The notes under the pieces are model-generated. The model made no database searches. It was not told the origin of the DNA and saw only the letters and a program-made list of their open reading frames with translations. Source: Eremophila alpestris peregrina (taxonomy: Eukaryota > Chordata > Aves > Passeriformes > Alaudidae). From it: DNA of 64,000 bases. The DNA lies in the NCBI GenBank assembly GCA_009792885.1, contig WMCF01000110.1:1366408-1430407 (forward strand), written 5' to 3'. A program made the translations under genes and the position numbers. Numbering within the stretch: position 1 is the first letter of the stretch; each line of letters opens with the position of its first letter. This document shows, piece after piece, positions 14,101-29,100 of the stretch.

Positions 14101-17100
14101 TGACAAACAGAATCCATTGTCTAGTTACCTAACAAATGAGTTTTTAATGGAGAAAAACTATTTTTAATAGGGTTAGGAACTCCTGTAAATATGACCAGTG
14201 CTCATATGCCAGTTCTTAGTGTATCATAGCTATGCTCATTTACAAAAAAAACCAAACCAAAACAAAAAACCCAAAAAAACCTAAAAAACCCCCCAGTAAA
14301 CAAGAAAAGCGACTCTACATACATTATGATAATTTTTGAATCTCAAACCTTTCAAGCTTTTTATCAGCTGAACTAATTGGTTGCTAGGAAATACATGCCA
14401 TCAGCAGACTGGTTTGCAGATTGGATTAACTTGTCTGTGGGAGTTTAGTATTTCTATGGTAACAGTTTCTTCCTTCTGCTGTGATATTTGATCTATGCCT
14501 GACTGCCTGTCCCTTTTTTTTCCTCATTAGTCTGCCTTAATCACAGTGAATGAGCCTAGGGGCAGAAATGAATTTTTACCTCTCACTCTAATTAGGGAGA
14601 GAGGAACCTATGGGACGGTCGTTGTAACTTTTGAGGTGAGTTTATCAAAAAGGCTTCATAACCTTTGTCTGTTAGATGAAGTTGTGAGGCAATAATCATA
14701 ACTTATCGAAGTGTTTATTGAAGTGAAAGGACTAAATACTTATGTCTACATTTGTTAATTCTGTTTCATAAAATGGAAAGATACTACCTTTCAAATGGAA
14801 AATATTGCAATTATCTAATTGCCTAATTTAGGAAAAATAAAGGTGTATTAAAAATGAATATTCTCTGTCATTTAGGAAGATATTTGAAGTAGCATTTGTT
14901 GATATTATTAGCAAACAGTGCCTATTGAGTGTGGAAGAAATTTCTTCTGTATTTTTTCAAAATTTATAAGCTCTTTTGAGGGTGCTTGTGCCACCTTCAA
15001 AAATGTAAATGTAGAACTCAATATTTAGTGAAATCCAGTATCTATAAGACTGCAGTTTGAATTCTCAGACATTCCAACCTTTCAAAATCATTACTTGAAT
15101 ATTTAGGTCAGTATTCACATACTTCATGTGAATGTAATATACTTATTGCCTTTATTGAGAGAAGGGGGATTATTTTTTCCCCCGTCTTGTTCTGATTCTA
15201 TTACATTCTTTAAAATTACAAGTAACTATTTTTAAGATCAAAATTGCTTTATCAGTTGTCATCAAAGATTTAATCTAGATATGTCAAAATCGCGAAAGAT
15301 TTGTACATTGCATGCTAAATACAGCATGTATAGATAATGTTCAGACATTCTTTATGTTATTTATTGCATATATGTTTGTTCTAAAATCCAATATATTTTG
15401 CTATCTGCACAATTTTTCAGGTTAATCTCAAAATGTAGTTTGCATACATATGCTGAAAAAAATTTACAAGATTTTCTAAAACAGAACCCTAACTTATTGC
15501 CTCTATGGGTCCTAATATTTTTTTAGGTTTTAGTAGTAACTGCAATTTCCTTAGAATCACAAGTCAATATAGAAAGGTCACAAAATGAGTAATTGCTATT
15601 ATCTTACCTTGAAACTGATTACAAAGTGTTAGTTAAATTAAAAGAGGACTCTCCTTTCTGTTCTTTAAAAGAGTCAGTTATGTATCAGTAGATACCAAAG
15701 AGTTCTCAAAGGCCTCTATGGAAGTAGTTTTCTTCCTCCTTCTCTGGTAATACATAATTTCTTCAGAGTGCCTACTCTGATTTACTCCATCTGCCAAAAA
15801 AAGAGTAGCTTTTCACAACTGAATGTATGTGTATGATCAGGAGGTGACTGAATAAACAGCACTTTCTTATGCATTTCACACACTCTAAATTGACTATTGT
15901 ACTAGATTTTTATGCATGCTCTATATATTTCATATAATAAAAATCAATTATTTGCAGATAGAAGAGGGACCAAACTCAGCTGAAGAAGACCTAAGTCCAG
16001 CCAGAGGAAATATTACATTTACCCCTGGGAGATCAGTGTTGATTTATAATTTAACAGTGCTTGATGATCAGGTAAAAACAAGCTGACATTTTTGGTTTGG
16101 ATGTAGAGATTGATTGCTATTCTGGAGGGACTTAGTATATTATGTTGTAATAACGCTTGGTTTAACAGGGCTAGAAGTCCTCCTGCTTCTTAAAGTGATG
16201 TCCAGTTTTGTCTCTGGGCTATCATTTTACCTTTTTAGTGTTGCCTTTGTATTTCTAATCAATTAATATTTTTAGTTTCTGAACCTACCCTGACTGGTCT
16301 GACTAGATCTGTTAGGTGCTGTGCAGTAAAAGTATAAATAATGAAGAAAGCATTATATTTTAATTTAGATGGAATAGTGAGGTTCTTGTATTGTCAAGGA
16401 TGATGTTCTTTAACTAGATAGAGGTTCATCTATTAGGCTAACCTTTCTATACTAAACTTTTCTGTGTGAATATGATACTGAACAGCTTGATAAGGAAATT
16501 CACTAAAAAAATCACAAAGGGAAAAATGTGTCTGTATCAAAAGTGGGAAACTTTAAAGCAATTTTTTTGCATATTTCTGTTAATTTTGGAAAATAGTCTC
16601 CCAAGTCTATACTGATACTAGTATTAAGAGACTGTGCCAAACTGTTGCGTAGAAATATCTCTTTCAGATTAGATGTATTATTTCTGTAATTTATATATGA
16701 AAAGAATTCATCAGGTTTCTGGGGAGGATGTGATTTATTTTTCCTCTGAGATGTACTCTTAAGGCTTTTTCACACAAAGTTTGATCTGTATATGTGTGGT
16801 GGTCCACTCACTGTAAGTCTTCTACAGCTGTACACAAGAGGTTAATTTTGTGTAAAAATCCTTTACTGGTGATGATGGAACACAAGCATTCAGTGTTACT
16901 CTCAGAACTTAATTTGAACTGTTAAGATCTGAAGTTAGAAAAACTGTACAACAGCTATTGTTCTGAATTGCAAAGCCTTTTTCCTACAAAACTGAGGCAA
17001 CTGCAGCTCTGATCTCTACAGTTGTACATTTATAGTAATTTTATTGTGTACATTTCCTTTTTTAGTGAGGAATAATGGAAAATTTTTAACAGAAAATGAT

Positions 17101-20100
17101 AGAGACAAATCAGTACTGAAAATCTTTTATATTGTTGTCTTTGAAGTCTGACTGGATTTTGCATTGGTCAGTAATGATGCCATTAAGAATTCCAAAACTT
17201 CCTGTTTATGTGAGATGTTAAGATGTAAACTACAGCTGAAGTTGTGGATATATTTTGACTCTCTTAAATGTATATTATTAAATGATGCCAGATGGACTAT
17301 TAGTTAGTCAAGTAAATGAACGATAAGTTAGCATTATTTTTAATGCGGTAGATCAGCCGTGTTGTACTGCAGTGTAGGGGGCTGGTGGCTGAGATCTTCC
17401 AGATCCCACACTGACAACAAACTCTGGTATCAGTCAACAAAGTTATGCATGTTTAAGTGCCACAGACCAAAGGAACTGAATTGGCATAAGCTATCATGCC
17501 CACTCTTCTAGCCCTTGAAAAGCATCTGAGCATGTCCAACAAACAAATGGATGTGAAAGAGAAAGAAATATTGGACAGCAAAATATCATAATTTTGTCCT
17601 GGAATTCCTCTCAGAAGCAAATACTTCTGATTTCCAGTAGTCCACAGTAAGGATGAGATGCAAAGATCACAAATAATATTTAAATATTTACTTTTTTTAT
17701 CTATATGTATTAATAAAATAACAATATTTTTTCAGTTCCATAGGTGTAGCTAATCAAGATTTGGGGAATAAAATATAGAATATTAAAATAATGTAAAATG
17801 CTGAGCTGAAAGTAACCCAGTGGGATCATCAAGTCCAAGTCCTGGCTCTGCACAGGATACCCAGAAATCACATCACACTATTTTTAATTTTTATATATAT
17901 ATATATATATAAACCAGAAATCCCATTCTTAATTCAGTAATTTGCAGTTTATAAACCATTGTTTATTAAATGTCTCTTGCATCAGATAAGAAATAGCTAG
18001 AACTAAAATGTAGTTTTAAACATTGTTTTGTAGAAATACCAAAGTCTAAATTATTGCTAAGAACAAGAAAACACTATCTCAGATCTGTGCTGAAAATTTT
18101 GTTTGGGTTTGTGGGTGTGTCTGAACAAAGGATTCCAGCTGTATAGAGATGAATGTGTACAGAAGTTTGTATTGTCTCAGGCACATATAGAGGTAGATCA
18201 AAATCACCATCAGAAAAAAGAAAATTTAAATCTAACTGATGCAGAGGAACACTTGTTTCCAAGCAGAGGTGCCTTTCAAAAATGGCACTTGGTCTCCTCA
18301 TGCTCTCAGGCTGTAAAGATGAAGATTTTTCTGATTGTTGACTAATTTTTATTTGTGTTTTCTTTGACCTTCTATGGTTTTTCAGAAGTATATTTTGGGA
18401 AATATAGATGTTAAATTTTGAAAAGGGATTTTTAAAAAAGTTAAAAGCAAGACTATTCCCCTGTTTGTTTTAATATGAAATGAACTTCCATGTTGGTATC
18501 ATTTCACTCTTTGGCAAAATACATCAACCATACTTCCCAGTATAAGTGTTCTGCATATATTTGAAATATGACTTACACACAATTGCTAATACTATTTTTC
18601 CAGGTACCTGAAAATGATGAAATCTTCATTGTTTGTTTGAAGAGTGTGGAGGGAGGGGCTGAAATCAACAACACAAAAAATTCCATTTGGATTAATATTA
18701 GGAAAAATGACAGTCCCGTGCGTTTTGTTCAGAATTCTTATATGGTGCCTGAGGAAGATGAAGTGTTAACAATCCAAGTGGTTCGTGGTAAGGATATCAG
18801 TGGAAAATTAATTGGACCTGATGAAGACGAAGTCTCCGTCAGTTACGCCATCATTACTGGGGATTCAACTGCACATGCACAACTTAACGTAGACTTCCTA
18901 GATCTACAGCCAAATACAACTCTTGTTTTCCCACCTCTAGTTCATGAAACGTATTTGAAATTTAAGATCCTTGATGATGCCATACCAGAAATTGCTGAGA
19001 CCTTTCAGATTATGCTTCTTAAAGACACTTTGCAGGGAGATGCTGTTTTGATTTATCCATCTGTTGTTCATGTCACTATCCAGCCGAATGATAAACCCTA
19101 TGGAGTGCTGTCAATCCACAGTGTTCTGTTAGCTCACACTGTTATCTTTGATGAAGACCAAATTTCAAGGTAATATAGATCTTAAAATCCAGTATCTAGT
19201 CCGTTTAAGAGATTTGATTGTAATTGTTAAGAATCCTTAGGATATTATTAAAGTAATTATAAAATCACTACTAAAATATAATGTAGTAATCACTTTGTGT
19301 GTTGTTATTATCAGCTGTATCTACAAAGATGTCAAGGAAGTGGGAATGTCTAATTATGCAGAAAGTATTTTAGTACCTATAAACTGCATGTAAATAAGCC
19401 ATCATGATTCAATCACATTATCAGAATAGTGAAAACTCTTTAATCTAAAGGTAGGATCAGTGAAGTTGTGATACTGCTACACGCAGTTTCAGTGGGAAAT
19501 AGATTTCTGTCTTCCACCCTTGGTGTAAATTTGTATTTACTATCTATGAAACCAGTCTCTGATTAAAAGAAAAAAACAGTGCTTCCCATGAAATAGTTAC
19601 CTTAAATTTAAATATTTACAGAGAGATTAAAATCAAAGCTCTGTACAAATTTTATAGGCAGACTGATACACAATATTGATAATCTCAATAAAAATGCCCC
19701 CTGCTGATTACTGGTAGTTCATCCCCAAAGAAGCAAGTAATGCCTCAAACTGTTATACTAGGAGAAATTTTGAAAGAATATTTTCTGGTATGTAGGCCCC
19801 AGCACTTGTGTAGTCATTTTTCTATTTTATACACAGTAAAGACATAAACCCTGCTTTCTAAATGTTTGCAAATCATGATTTCCAGACTTTTTATTGCAGT
19901 CATGCACTTGTCAGATGCAGGCATTGCATGACATTTCCAGCATCATAAGTAACAGTAACTGAATATGTTTTTAGTACAGAGGCAAACAGTTCATTCAAGG
20001 TTATTATTTCAGTGCTCATGCCTCATAACTGTTCATGATAGGCAGAAATTTTTTCTGAAATTTGATTTGTATTTCTCAAGACAGATGTAAAACATGTAAG

Positions 20101-23100
20101 ACTCCACTCACTTCTCAGTGAGTCACTCTACAACACATCTTTTGTGCTGTAAACAAGGTGAGATCTAAGATGAATCTTCAGAAATTTTACAGAGAACTCA
20201 TGAATAAATGCTCAAGTCTTACATTTGTGTTATGATTTTCACAAGCTGTAAGTCTTGAATAAAATGTCAGATGCAAGCAGATAGCATTTATACCACTTAG
20301 GCCAGTGTAAATATTTTAGGGAATTGGTAACCATGCATGCCAATAGTAATTATGGTTTGTGGGATTTTCTTTTCAATTGAAACCATAGGTTTGAAGGGAT
20401 CACAGTTGTAAGAAATGGTGGAACACATGGAAATGTTTCTGTTTCCTGGGTTGTAATCCGAAATAGCAGTGATCCTTCACCTGTGACTGCAGACCTATTT
20501 CCAGAATCGGGGGAGATAAGTTTTGATCAAGGACAGATGCTGGTGACACTTCATCTGAACATTATTGATGATGATATACCAGAGGAGGCAGAGCCTTATC
20601 TTCTGAAACTCCTAGCTCATACAATACAGGGAGGTGCAGAAGTCAGTGAGCCGTCTGAGGTAAGTTTACTTTCAGAATTCTTTTGGAGAAGGTATTAATG
20701 AGTAGTAAAGACTTTACCACTTTTAATAATGATTGATGGATTTAATAATAATTGATGGATTAGCTGAACAGGTTTTCACCTGTTTGGTGAAAACACAGGA
20801 TTTGGTCTTGGATAAAAATCAAGCAAACTAATCCTTAATATAATCCTAGTGTATAGAGCCATACCTAAATTATTTAGCTGAGTATAGTGTACAATGCTAG
20901 ACCTTTTTACTGTGCATTTAGTTCAGATTATTCCCAGTGTGCAAAAATAGCGTTGAATAAATGCTGTATCGAATGAGTGCTTTCTAACAGAAGACAGGAA
21001 AAAATATTTTAACTTGCTCATTTGCTGTTTTAATAATTACTGAAATATTTTAGAGTAACAGATTCAAGGGGAAGGCTTGGTGATTAAGACTGTAGCCTCT
21101 GAACTATTAAGTGAAGGGTGGCTAGAATTGGTGACAGTTCTGTGACTTGAGTCACTGCTTTGTCTTTCTCAAAAATGGTTGAAATGAGCTTGGTGAATAA
21201 AATGAAATTCTTTACAATCTGAAACATCTTTAAATTATTCACTTTGGCTGCTGAACAAAAAAATCAGTTATTCAGAGCTCATTCTGGCACATGCAACGAT
21301 GCATAGTGGGAAAGTTGCCACTGTCAGTGTGATGCTTGTTGTGTATAAAGAATGCTTTGGATCTGTCAATCTGATTTCTTTCCTGATGCCAGTTCACTAA
21401 GGAGAAAAATGTGTAGTGACAGTCAGGAGATGCTTTTGTGAAGGCATGAAACTCTGGTATAGAATAATACAGCATGCTGTTTTCTGGTTTGCAGCTTCTG
21501 TTTTACATTCAGGACAGTGATGATGTTTATGGCCTAATAGAATTCCATCCTTTGGAGAATCAAAAGATTGAAAGTAATCCAATGGGACGCTTTTTATCCT
21601 TGAGTTTTGCAAGGGAAAGAGGAACAGTTGGAGATGTGCAGTTGGTTTATACTGCACTGTATATTCCAGCTGGAGCTCTGGATCCTGAGAGAGCAAAAGG
21701 TGGCATTCTAAATATGTCTAGAAGAAGTACTCTCATCTTTCCAGAAGGAAAAGCACAAGCTGCTATAAATATACCAATACGAAATGATGCATTTCTTCAA
21801 AATGGAGCTCATTTTGTCATACAGGTATCTCATCTGTGCCTTGGGGTGGTTTTTTTAGCCCATGTAATTTAAAGGATATAAAATAGTAGTGGCTCCTTCT
21901 CTTCTAATTTAATTAAAATGATTCTGCCGGATTAAAAAAAAATAGTAGTTCTGTAGCCAAAAAACCCTCTTTTATTTAGATACAATTTCCACAAATACGC
22001 TATAAAGAGCTTTATTCCTAATAGTTATTTACTAATTACACAATTTTAAGAAAATACACTGTTGTAATAGGATCAGTTTTTAATCATGAAGTTTAACAAA
22101 ATGCTCTCAATGTTGCAGAGGTTAGTTACCTTTTCAGGTATGCTATTCCGTCTACCCCTTGGCTTTTGATTTAATCAAATTAAGGCTCCTAAAGTACAGA
22201 AGTATGACAGATTTTAGAAATTAAAAGCAGGAAATATAAATAAAATATAGTCATACATATGTTTAATTTATGTGCAACTTTGACCTGGGAATTGAAAGGT
22301 CCTTATGGTTTTCTCTGTATTTACCCTTTTGGTTTTTATCATCCTCTATTTTTTGTTTTATTTTCTCTATCTGAGTTTGTAAGATGGCAGATTGTGTCAT
22401 TGCTCATAAGACTGGCTGGGAAAATTCACTAAAATTATGCTTTTGAAAGAAAATGAGTTTTCCACAAAAATATTAAAAGAATAATTTTTTTCTTAATTTT
22501 TCACAGGAGAAAAACAGATGTGCATACATGTTAGCAAGTTATTATTCAGATACACTGCTGTGGGAGATTTTGGGCATTGTAATCAGTAATTTTTATGCTT
22601 ATTTTCTCATTTTTAATTAAGACTACCACATTATCTCTACTTCCTCTGATTAACTATTGCCACTGTCTGGGATCATGAGTCCAAAGACCATCCTGATACA
22701 TAGACAAAGGGGTGACTTGGTGAAACCAAAGCAGAAATCTCCAAGTCATTTCTTAGTTTTTTTTTAGTCTTTTCATTTTAAGTGAGGTATCTTCAAAAAT
22801 TTCGAATGGTGGTGTTGATGTGAAATCATAAATATAAAATTTGGTCTTTTTTTCTTTAATCTATAATCTACCAAAGATGTTTTAATTACTTGAAAAAATT
22901 TCTTCTCTCTACCTCCTTCCCCCTACATTCTATCTAAAAAACAAAAAAAAAGGAGAGAAAAAATATTGCCAGAATCATATTATTGTTTTAGTTGCACACA
23001 CTCTCTCTATGTTCACAGCTAGGTAGGGAATATGATTCTGAAATATTGTAATAGCTTAGTGTCTTTTACCATCTTCATGTGATCAACAGAAGAATTGAAA

Positions 23101-26100
23101 TATCTAACTCCAAGCTCCTTTCAGGTGATAGATTACAAGTAACATTGCAGTGTGGACTGTGGACAGGGTGTGTGACAAGTACTTCAATATGCAGACCTCC
23201 ATATTGGCTTTTCAAACAGTTGATTCCAGGGAGATGGGGTGTATGTTCTGTACTTGCTCCATGAACTATAAAAATCTTTTAATCTGAGTACACAAAATCA
23301 GAGGCAATTTCTAGTACAAATAATTTCTTTAGAAAAAGGAAGAAAAATACCTCTATTTATCACTATGACAATCCTTCTACATTGTGAATAAATGAGAGTC
23401 TCAGCAAACATGCTTAGCATGCGTTTACACAATTTGCACTAGGCCCAGTAAAGAATCAACTCAGGAAGAATTGGGGAAGAAGTGGTGGACGAAGAAGTGA
23501 AGCTTATATTTTGGAACTTACAAATGAAGAGAATAGATAGAGGAACTGGAAATGTGAGATTAATATTCTTCAGTGATATAGTCAATTACATAATCTATTG
23601 TTTGATATGCAGACTATTTTTGGTATGGACAGGAAGATTAACTAATTCATTAAACTGCTTGGCATTATTCAGTTCACATTCTTTTTTTCCTGCTGAATTG
23701 ATTTGCTTTAAAAGGAAACAATGAATTAAAAAAACCCCAATAATATTTTATCAATTGTTACTTTTATCTCAAAGTTACTATCCAGATAGTAACAAAGGTA
23801 ATTCTTTCAGCTCTGTAGTATTTCAGAATTTTTACTGAGCTAGCAACCACAAAAGCAGTCCACCTGCATGGTGTTAATTTAGCACATACTCTAAAAGAAA
23901 TCTTAGAAAACAAGTAAACAAATAGAGCCACTCTCTGTTCCTCAGAATCCTAATAACTCACTTGTATGGTTGAGAATCAGTTTCTAATTACAGTATTTAT
24001 AAAACAAATCCCATATTATCATAAAATAAAAGGTGCATGAATACTTTTGAGTGTTACTTGAATAACAGTACAACAAAATATTATACGGTCCAAGTATTTT
24101 ATATAAATTGGTTTTAAGAATCAAAAAGAGTTAAAACTAATCAGTTGAAAGGATGAGTCATAGTAACAATATGGATTTAAATAAGGTCATTTTGCCCTTC
24201 TCCATTAAAACCTATATGGCAGTATCTAGTAACTCCAAGCAAAAGCATCCTAATGGGAGTTAAAAGGTGATTGTCGTTGGTGGTTCACGTGACAGTGAAA
24301 TGTTTATAGAAGTATACACAAGTCATGGAAACATCTGTTATTATGATCCACGTAGACAGAATTTCATAGTGTTATAAATTATATGTGGAAGGAATATTAA
24401 AAGAAGTAAACCAAGGAATGTCCTTCTTTCCTTGTCATGTCAGTGGTGCTGATGAGATAAGTGAATGGTATTTTCTATTCAAAGATAGCATAAATATTTC
24501 TCTGTTTCTTCTTAGTATAAATAGAAACTATCAAAAAAAAGGTAATATAAGAGGAGACTACGGTTTTGAAATCTTTTACTGATTTTCAATTCTGAATGTA
24601 ATTCTAACATATTAGTTATTGTAAGTAGAGGAGTCTTTACATTTTTTTTGAGAAAAGGAAAGAAGATTGAATCACTCTTTGGCTTCATGAGAGGGTCTAA
24701 ATTATTATGTTTCCAGTGACTTCAGCAGATTTATATCAATGCATAACAAATAACTGAAGATAGAACAACATCTGGTGTGCTTGGCAGATCTAACAATGAA
24801 TTGCCCAGTTTAGAAAGTTAATTCTCCTTCTACATAGATTTAGTTGTGTGCATGATTTGTCTGAGATATACCATTCTGCTCAATACCATTCACTTTATTT
24901 CTTACACAGCTACTTACACATTTTTGTAATGGAAATGTTGCTGGTAGGAGAAATTTGTTCTGGAAGTGTTTTGCTCCTTGCACTTATTCCAAGATGTCAG
25001 CATACTTCTTGCTTGGTACTCAGGCTTTTTATTTTTCAAGTTTTTCTTACTTTTTCTCACAGCTGGAAAAAGTTGAGCTGCTGAATAGAATTCCTCTTGT
25101 ACCACCCAAGAGTCCTAGATTAGGTGAGGTTCGAAATATTTCTTTGAGGATTACTCCAGATATTGCAAATGGAGAAATAGGCTTTATTAGCAATCTTCCA
25201 ATTATTCTTTCTGAGCCAGAAGAATTACCTGCTACAGTGGTAAGTAAACATTTTTGTATTATCCCTTAGTACGGAAAACTTATTTGGAGAAAGCAAAGTT
25301 TTCTATATCAACTGTAAAATTTGAAAATTAATGTGAGAAAAATCCATCCTCCAGTTTTAACTTAGCCCAAATATTCTTCTGCTTTAAAAAAACCAAAAAG
25401 GAAAAAAATTGCTAGCAAGATTAATGTGTTTGTTGTCTGCAGAATGAGGTGAACTTTTCTTTCTCTGTGAAAATCTAGAACTGGTTAGGTCTTGACATTC
25501 ACATGGAGCAAAAGATGCTGCAGACAATTTCTTTCACCAGCTGCAAAGACACTCTTGTAGGGTAGGACTGATTTTACTCTGAAATTTCATGGAAGTGTCT
25601 GTGTATTTTATAGTTGACTTACATGAGAATATGCAGTTTGGCTTGCTAGGTCTGTTTTCTAAAAAAGATGCTTTTTTTGTTTCTCAGTAACCAAAGCATT
25701 TTCAAAAGAATTGTCATTCATATGAATGCTGTAATCCCAGCCACAGAAACCCTTTATAAAATATCTTTTCTTACATTTTCCCTTTCCCCCCGACTTGTCT
25801 TAACTGAGATCTTCCCTCAAATCCTGAATCAGAGGACTTGCTTTTCATCCTCAGAATAAAATTGCTGATTTCCTTAAGCTGAGTACAGACTAGGAGTCTA
25901 CTATAACAGCCAGAGTAAATTATGGTGGTTACATTTAAAACCCAGGTTGTCTTGGTGAGATGGGCAATGGTTAAATCAGTCATAGAAGAGTTTTTGTGTT
26001 TAGGAGTGCTAAATGATTTGCCATATTAATAGTCTGTCACCTCCACTAAGTATATGTAAAAATATATGTCCAAGTAAATAATGGATACATGACTAAAAAG

Positions 26101-29100
26101 ATATGATTCAGTATATATTTTCATTGATACACCATCTTTGATTTCAGATTTTATGCATAAGTAAAAAACCCAAGGTGAATATTTTGAGGCTCATATTCAA
26201 ACAGTAATTTGCAAAGGGTTAATTGTTTTTGCATCTAGTTTTGCAAGTCATAGCAGACACACATGCTTTACAGGTTTCCATTGCATTGCATCGAGATGGG
26301 ACTGATGGTCAAGCAACAGTATTTTGGAGTTTGAGACCCTCTGGTCCTAATCACAAGGCAGTAACAGAGGATGATATAAGTCCTTTTAATGGCTCCGTTG
26401 TTTTCTTATCTGGACAAAGTGATACTACAATCAACATTACTGTTAAAGCTGATGACATACCTGAAATGAATGAAACCGTGTTACTAACTTTGGACAGGTA
26501 TTGTACCCTAATCTTTATTCATATGTACCACTTGCTACACTCAATCTATATATAAAAAATGAGCACAGTATTAATTATAAGATGCTGCCTCCATTGTGTT
26601 GATAAATGCTTGGAGGAATATTGGGCACTTGATTCCGACTTTGTATGAAATCCTCTTTGACTCATGATCAGTGTAAGAAACCATGTTGTGCTTATTATCT
26701 AATGACTTAGTTTTGTTTATATTTTGATTAAAATAATATATGTTACTAAAAGAGTTCACTTAGCTCTGATCTTTAGTTATAGCTCTTGATTATAACACTT
26801 TTATTTTCAGAAAAATAATGTTTAGTGAGATAATGGGGGAAGCTATAATGAATAGTAACAAAATTAATACATAACTGTGTTTTTCTCAGAAGAGGTTTAT
26901 AGTCAGGGTGTTGCAGAATTAGATATTTCCATCACAACTGCTGGCTTCCAAAATAGGCCAGTGTAACTATTACCATGTGCCTCAACTACAAAGGGAGCAG
27001 TGGTATTTCTGAAGCACAGTGTTGTGCTCTCCCTTCAGTGAGACCTCAGGATTGCAGGGTAATTAAGGCTGTAAGAGGCCTCAGGAGATGCTATTATCTG
27101 CATGTGAACACTACTCAGATTATTTGAATTATTTCATATCCAGGAGCCTTTTTGTTTTATTAGCAGGAAAATCTTGGCTATTTCTTCGGTCCTGCTTCCA
27201 AAAATTCAACTATAAATAGTTGAGAAATACTATCACTTCTTCTAATACCTTCTAATAATCTAAGGTATTTTTTTGCCATTTATTTTTCTGGAAACATGCT
27301 AAGAGAGGTCTGTCAGCTGCAGTGTCTGCATTGAACATCTATGACTTATACAGTCCTTACCTTTTGAAGAAGTATTCTTGTATACAGGGAGAGCTGACTA
27401 GCTCATGGGAAGTTTTAACACCAGATATTCATGTAGGTAACATACTAGCAAACCAGAAAGCAAATCCTCAAGCTGCTGCTGATCCTGTTTTTTTTGAGCA
27501 TTGTTCTATCATATAGGAGAGATGCTGTTCCAGTGCAGGATTGGTCTGCTTCTGTAGAAGCTGGTTGGTGGATGCATCTAGTGCACAATGAATTATTTCA
27601 TTTTGTCTTGGATACTCACTGTATTGGAAAGGTGGCCCTGTTCAAGACAAAAAACCAGAGTCTTTTGCAAGCAGTTCTGTTTTTCTTCCTATAGATGAAA
27701 CTGGTTTGTCTGAAAATTTATTAGAGTCTGTGGCATAAACAAAGAAACTAAGATCAGAAATAATGATTGAAGTAATGAAGAAGTTGTGTAAAGTGGCAAA
27801 AAAAAAAAAAGTGGGAGGATAGGAGACAAATAAGTACATAGAGGAAATGGGCAGCATAAAAGATTAACTTTTTAATATTGGACAGCTCTGCAGTATGTAT
27901 AACTACAGCTTTCTACCACTTACTCTGAGTAGTAATCCCATGCCTTGAAAATTATGTCTAAAAGGTAATTGAATTGGCAGCTGAACAAATACAACCACTG
28001 TTCTGCTTTTGCTATGTATGGTGGTAGTAGCAGGTTCTCTTGATCATGAAGTGGTTGGTAAAAATTTTGCCAGCAGTAAGCAGCTTTCCCACACTTGGCA
28101 AGGTCAGAGAGTGAAGTAAGGAATGTGTAGTCTGGCCAGGAAAAAGAAGTAAATAAGGAGCAGATAAAATCTGAACTTTTCTCTAGACCTGGATAATGTC
28201 CCTCAAGGCTATGAGTGAAATTTGGCAACTTTACATGAGCAGAAGCCAAGAATGAAATATCCACAAAGATCGTCCTTTCAATACTGGAGATGACTCCTCA
28301 AAGCAGGGGTGAATGGAACTGGCACTGGGTGATGCGTGTAAGCTTTTGGTATTGCCTCCTGCATAGTTTGTGTTTCCTAGATGAACAGATTTCAATTTCC
28401 AAGACTGGCAGCCAGCACCTCACAGCAGTAGTGAATTACCATGAAAACAAAGATGCACTGTGCTGGGGATGTGCTCGCACTGTTCGATAAACTGTAGCAT
28501 AAGTCCATAGGAAAATAGAGCCTTAATTAAACTATAGACATAGATGTAAGTTCATAAGCATTCTGTTTATTGCAATTAGTAATAGCATGGGCAAAATAAT
28601 AACATAATTTGTTCTAACAAGGATGTATTATTTACAACTCAGTGATGTTATTAAGTCGGTTTATTTTTTAAATGAATTTTGATTGTACCCATAATTACAT
28701 AAGAAACCCTCAAAGCCATTAAAAATAGTATTTTCCCTCATTGCTTATGGCCACCATCTTTAGGTCCTGGATATTAAAAATAAATATAGATGCTGTCCAC
28801 AAGGTGGAGGCCAATGTATATAATGAAGAATATGCTTATTGGCAGTTGGCACAGCTGAAGGGCCAGGGCTCTTACGGCACATGGATTGTGTTTGTTTTCT
28901 TAAATGAATGGAGTTGAGAGTGAAAACCTCTGGACTTTAGGTTCTGGGAACAGCAGTACACAAATGAATTTGTTTTTATTTTGGGAAAATTAATTCCCAA
29001 AATGCTCAGGAACACTTGAGCATTTAAATAGTTTATGCTCAGAATCTTTTGGTCATGACTCCCATAAATTAAGATGCCAGAAGAGATCCATGAGCATATG

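Larger units (their letters stand above)
12237..15957 (+). other. Three ADGRV1 introns (12237-13306, 13403-14530, 14636-15957)
   Basis: All are phase 0. The middle one carries an imperfect tandem pair of about 15 bases near 13875-13905 (aaggactgtcgtggt type) and an A-rich run near 14243-14300. Otherwise I see nothing in them. The two small exons between them are listed separately. Confidence 0.8.
16072..18603 (+). other. ADGRV1 intron, 2.5 kb, with CR1 scrap and TA repeat
   Basis: Phase 0 intron. It contains an antisense CR1 fragment (17801-17880) and a TA dinucleotide run (17891-17911). Nothing else is recognisable. Confidence 0.85.
20660..21494 (+). other. ADGRV1 intron (phase 0) with tandem pair and hairpin
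   Basis: 835 bases. Two small structures near its start are listed separately; the rest is unremarkable. Confidence 0.8.

Noticed and set aside
27920..28264. 114-codon minus-strand open frame in the large intron
   Set aside because: No recognisable motif, no splice or promoter support, and a length expected by chance in AT-rich DNA.
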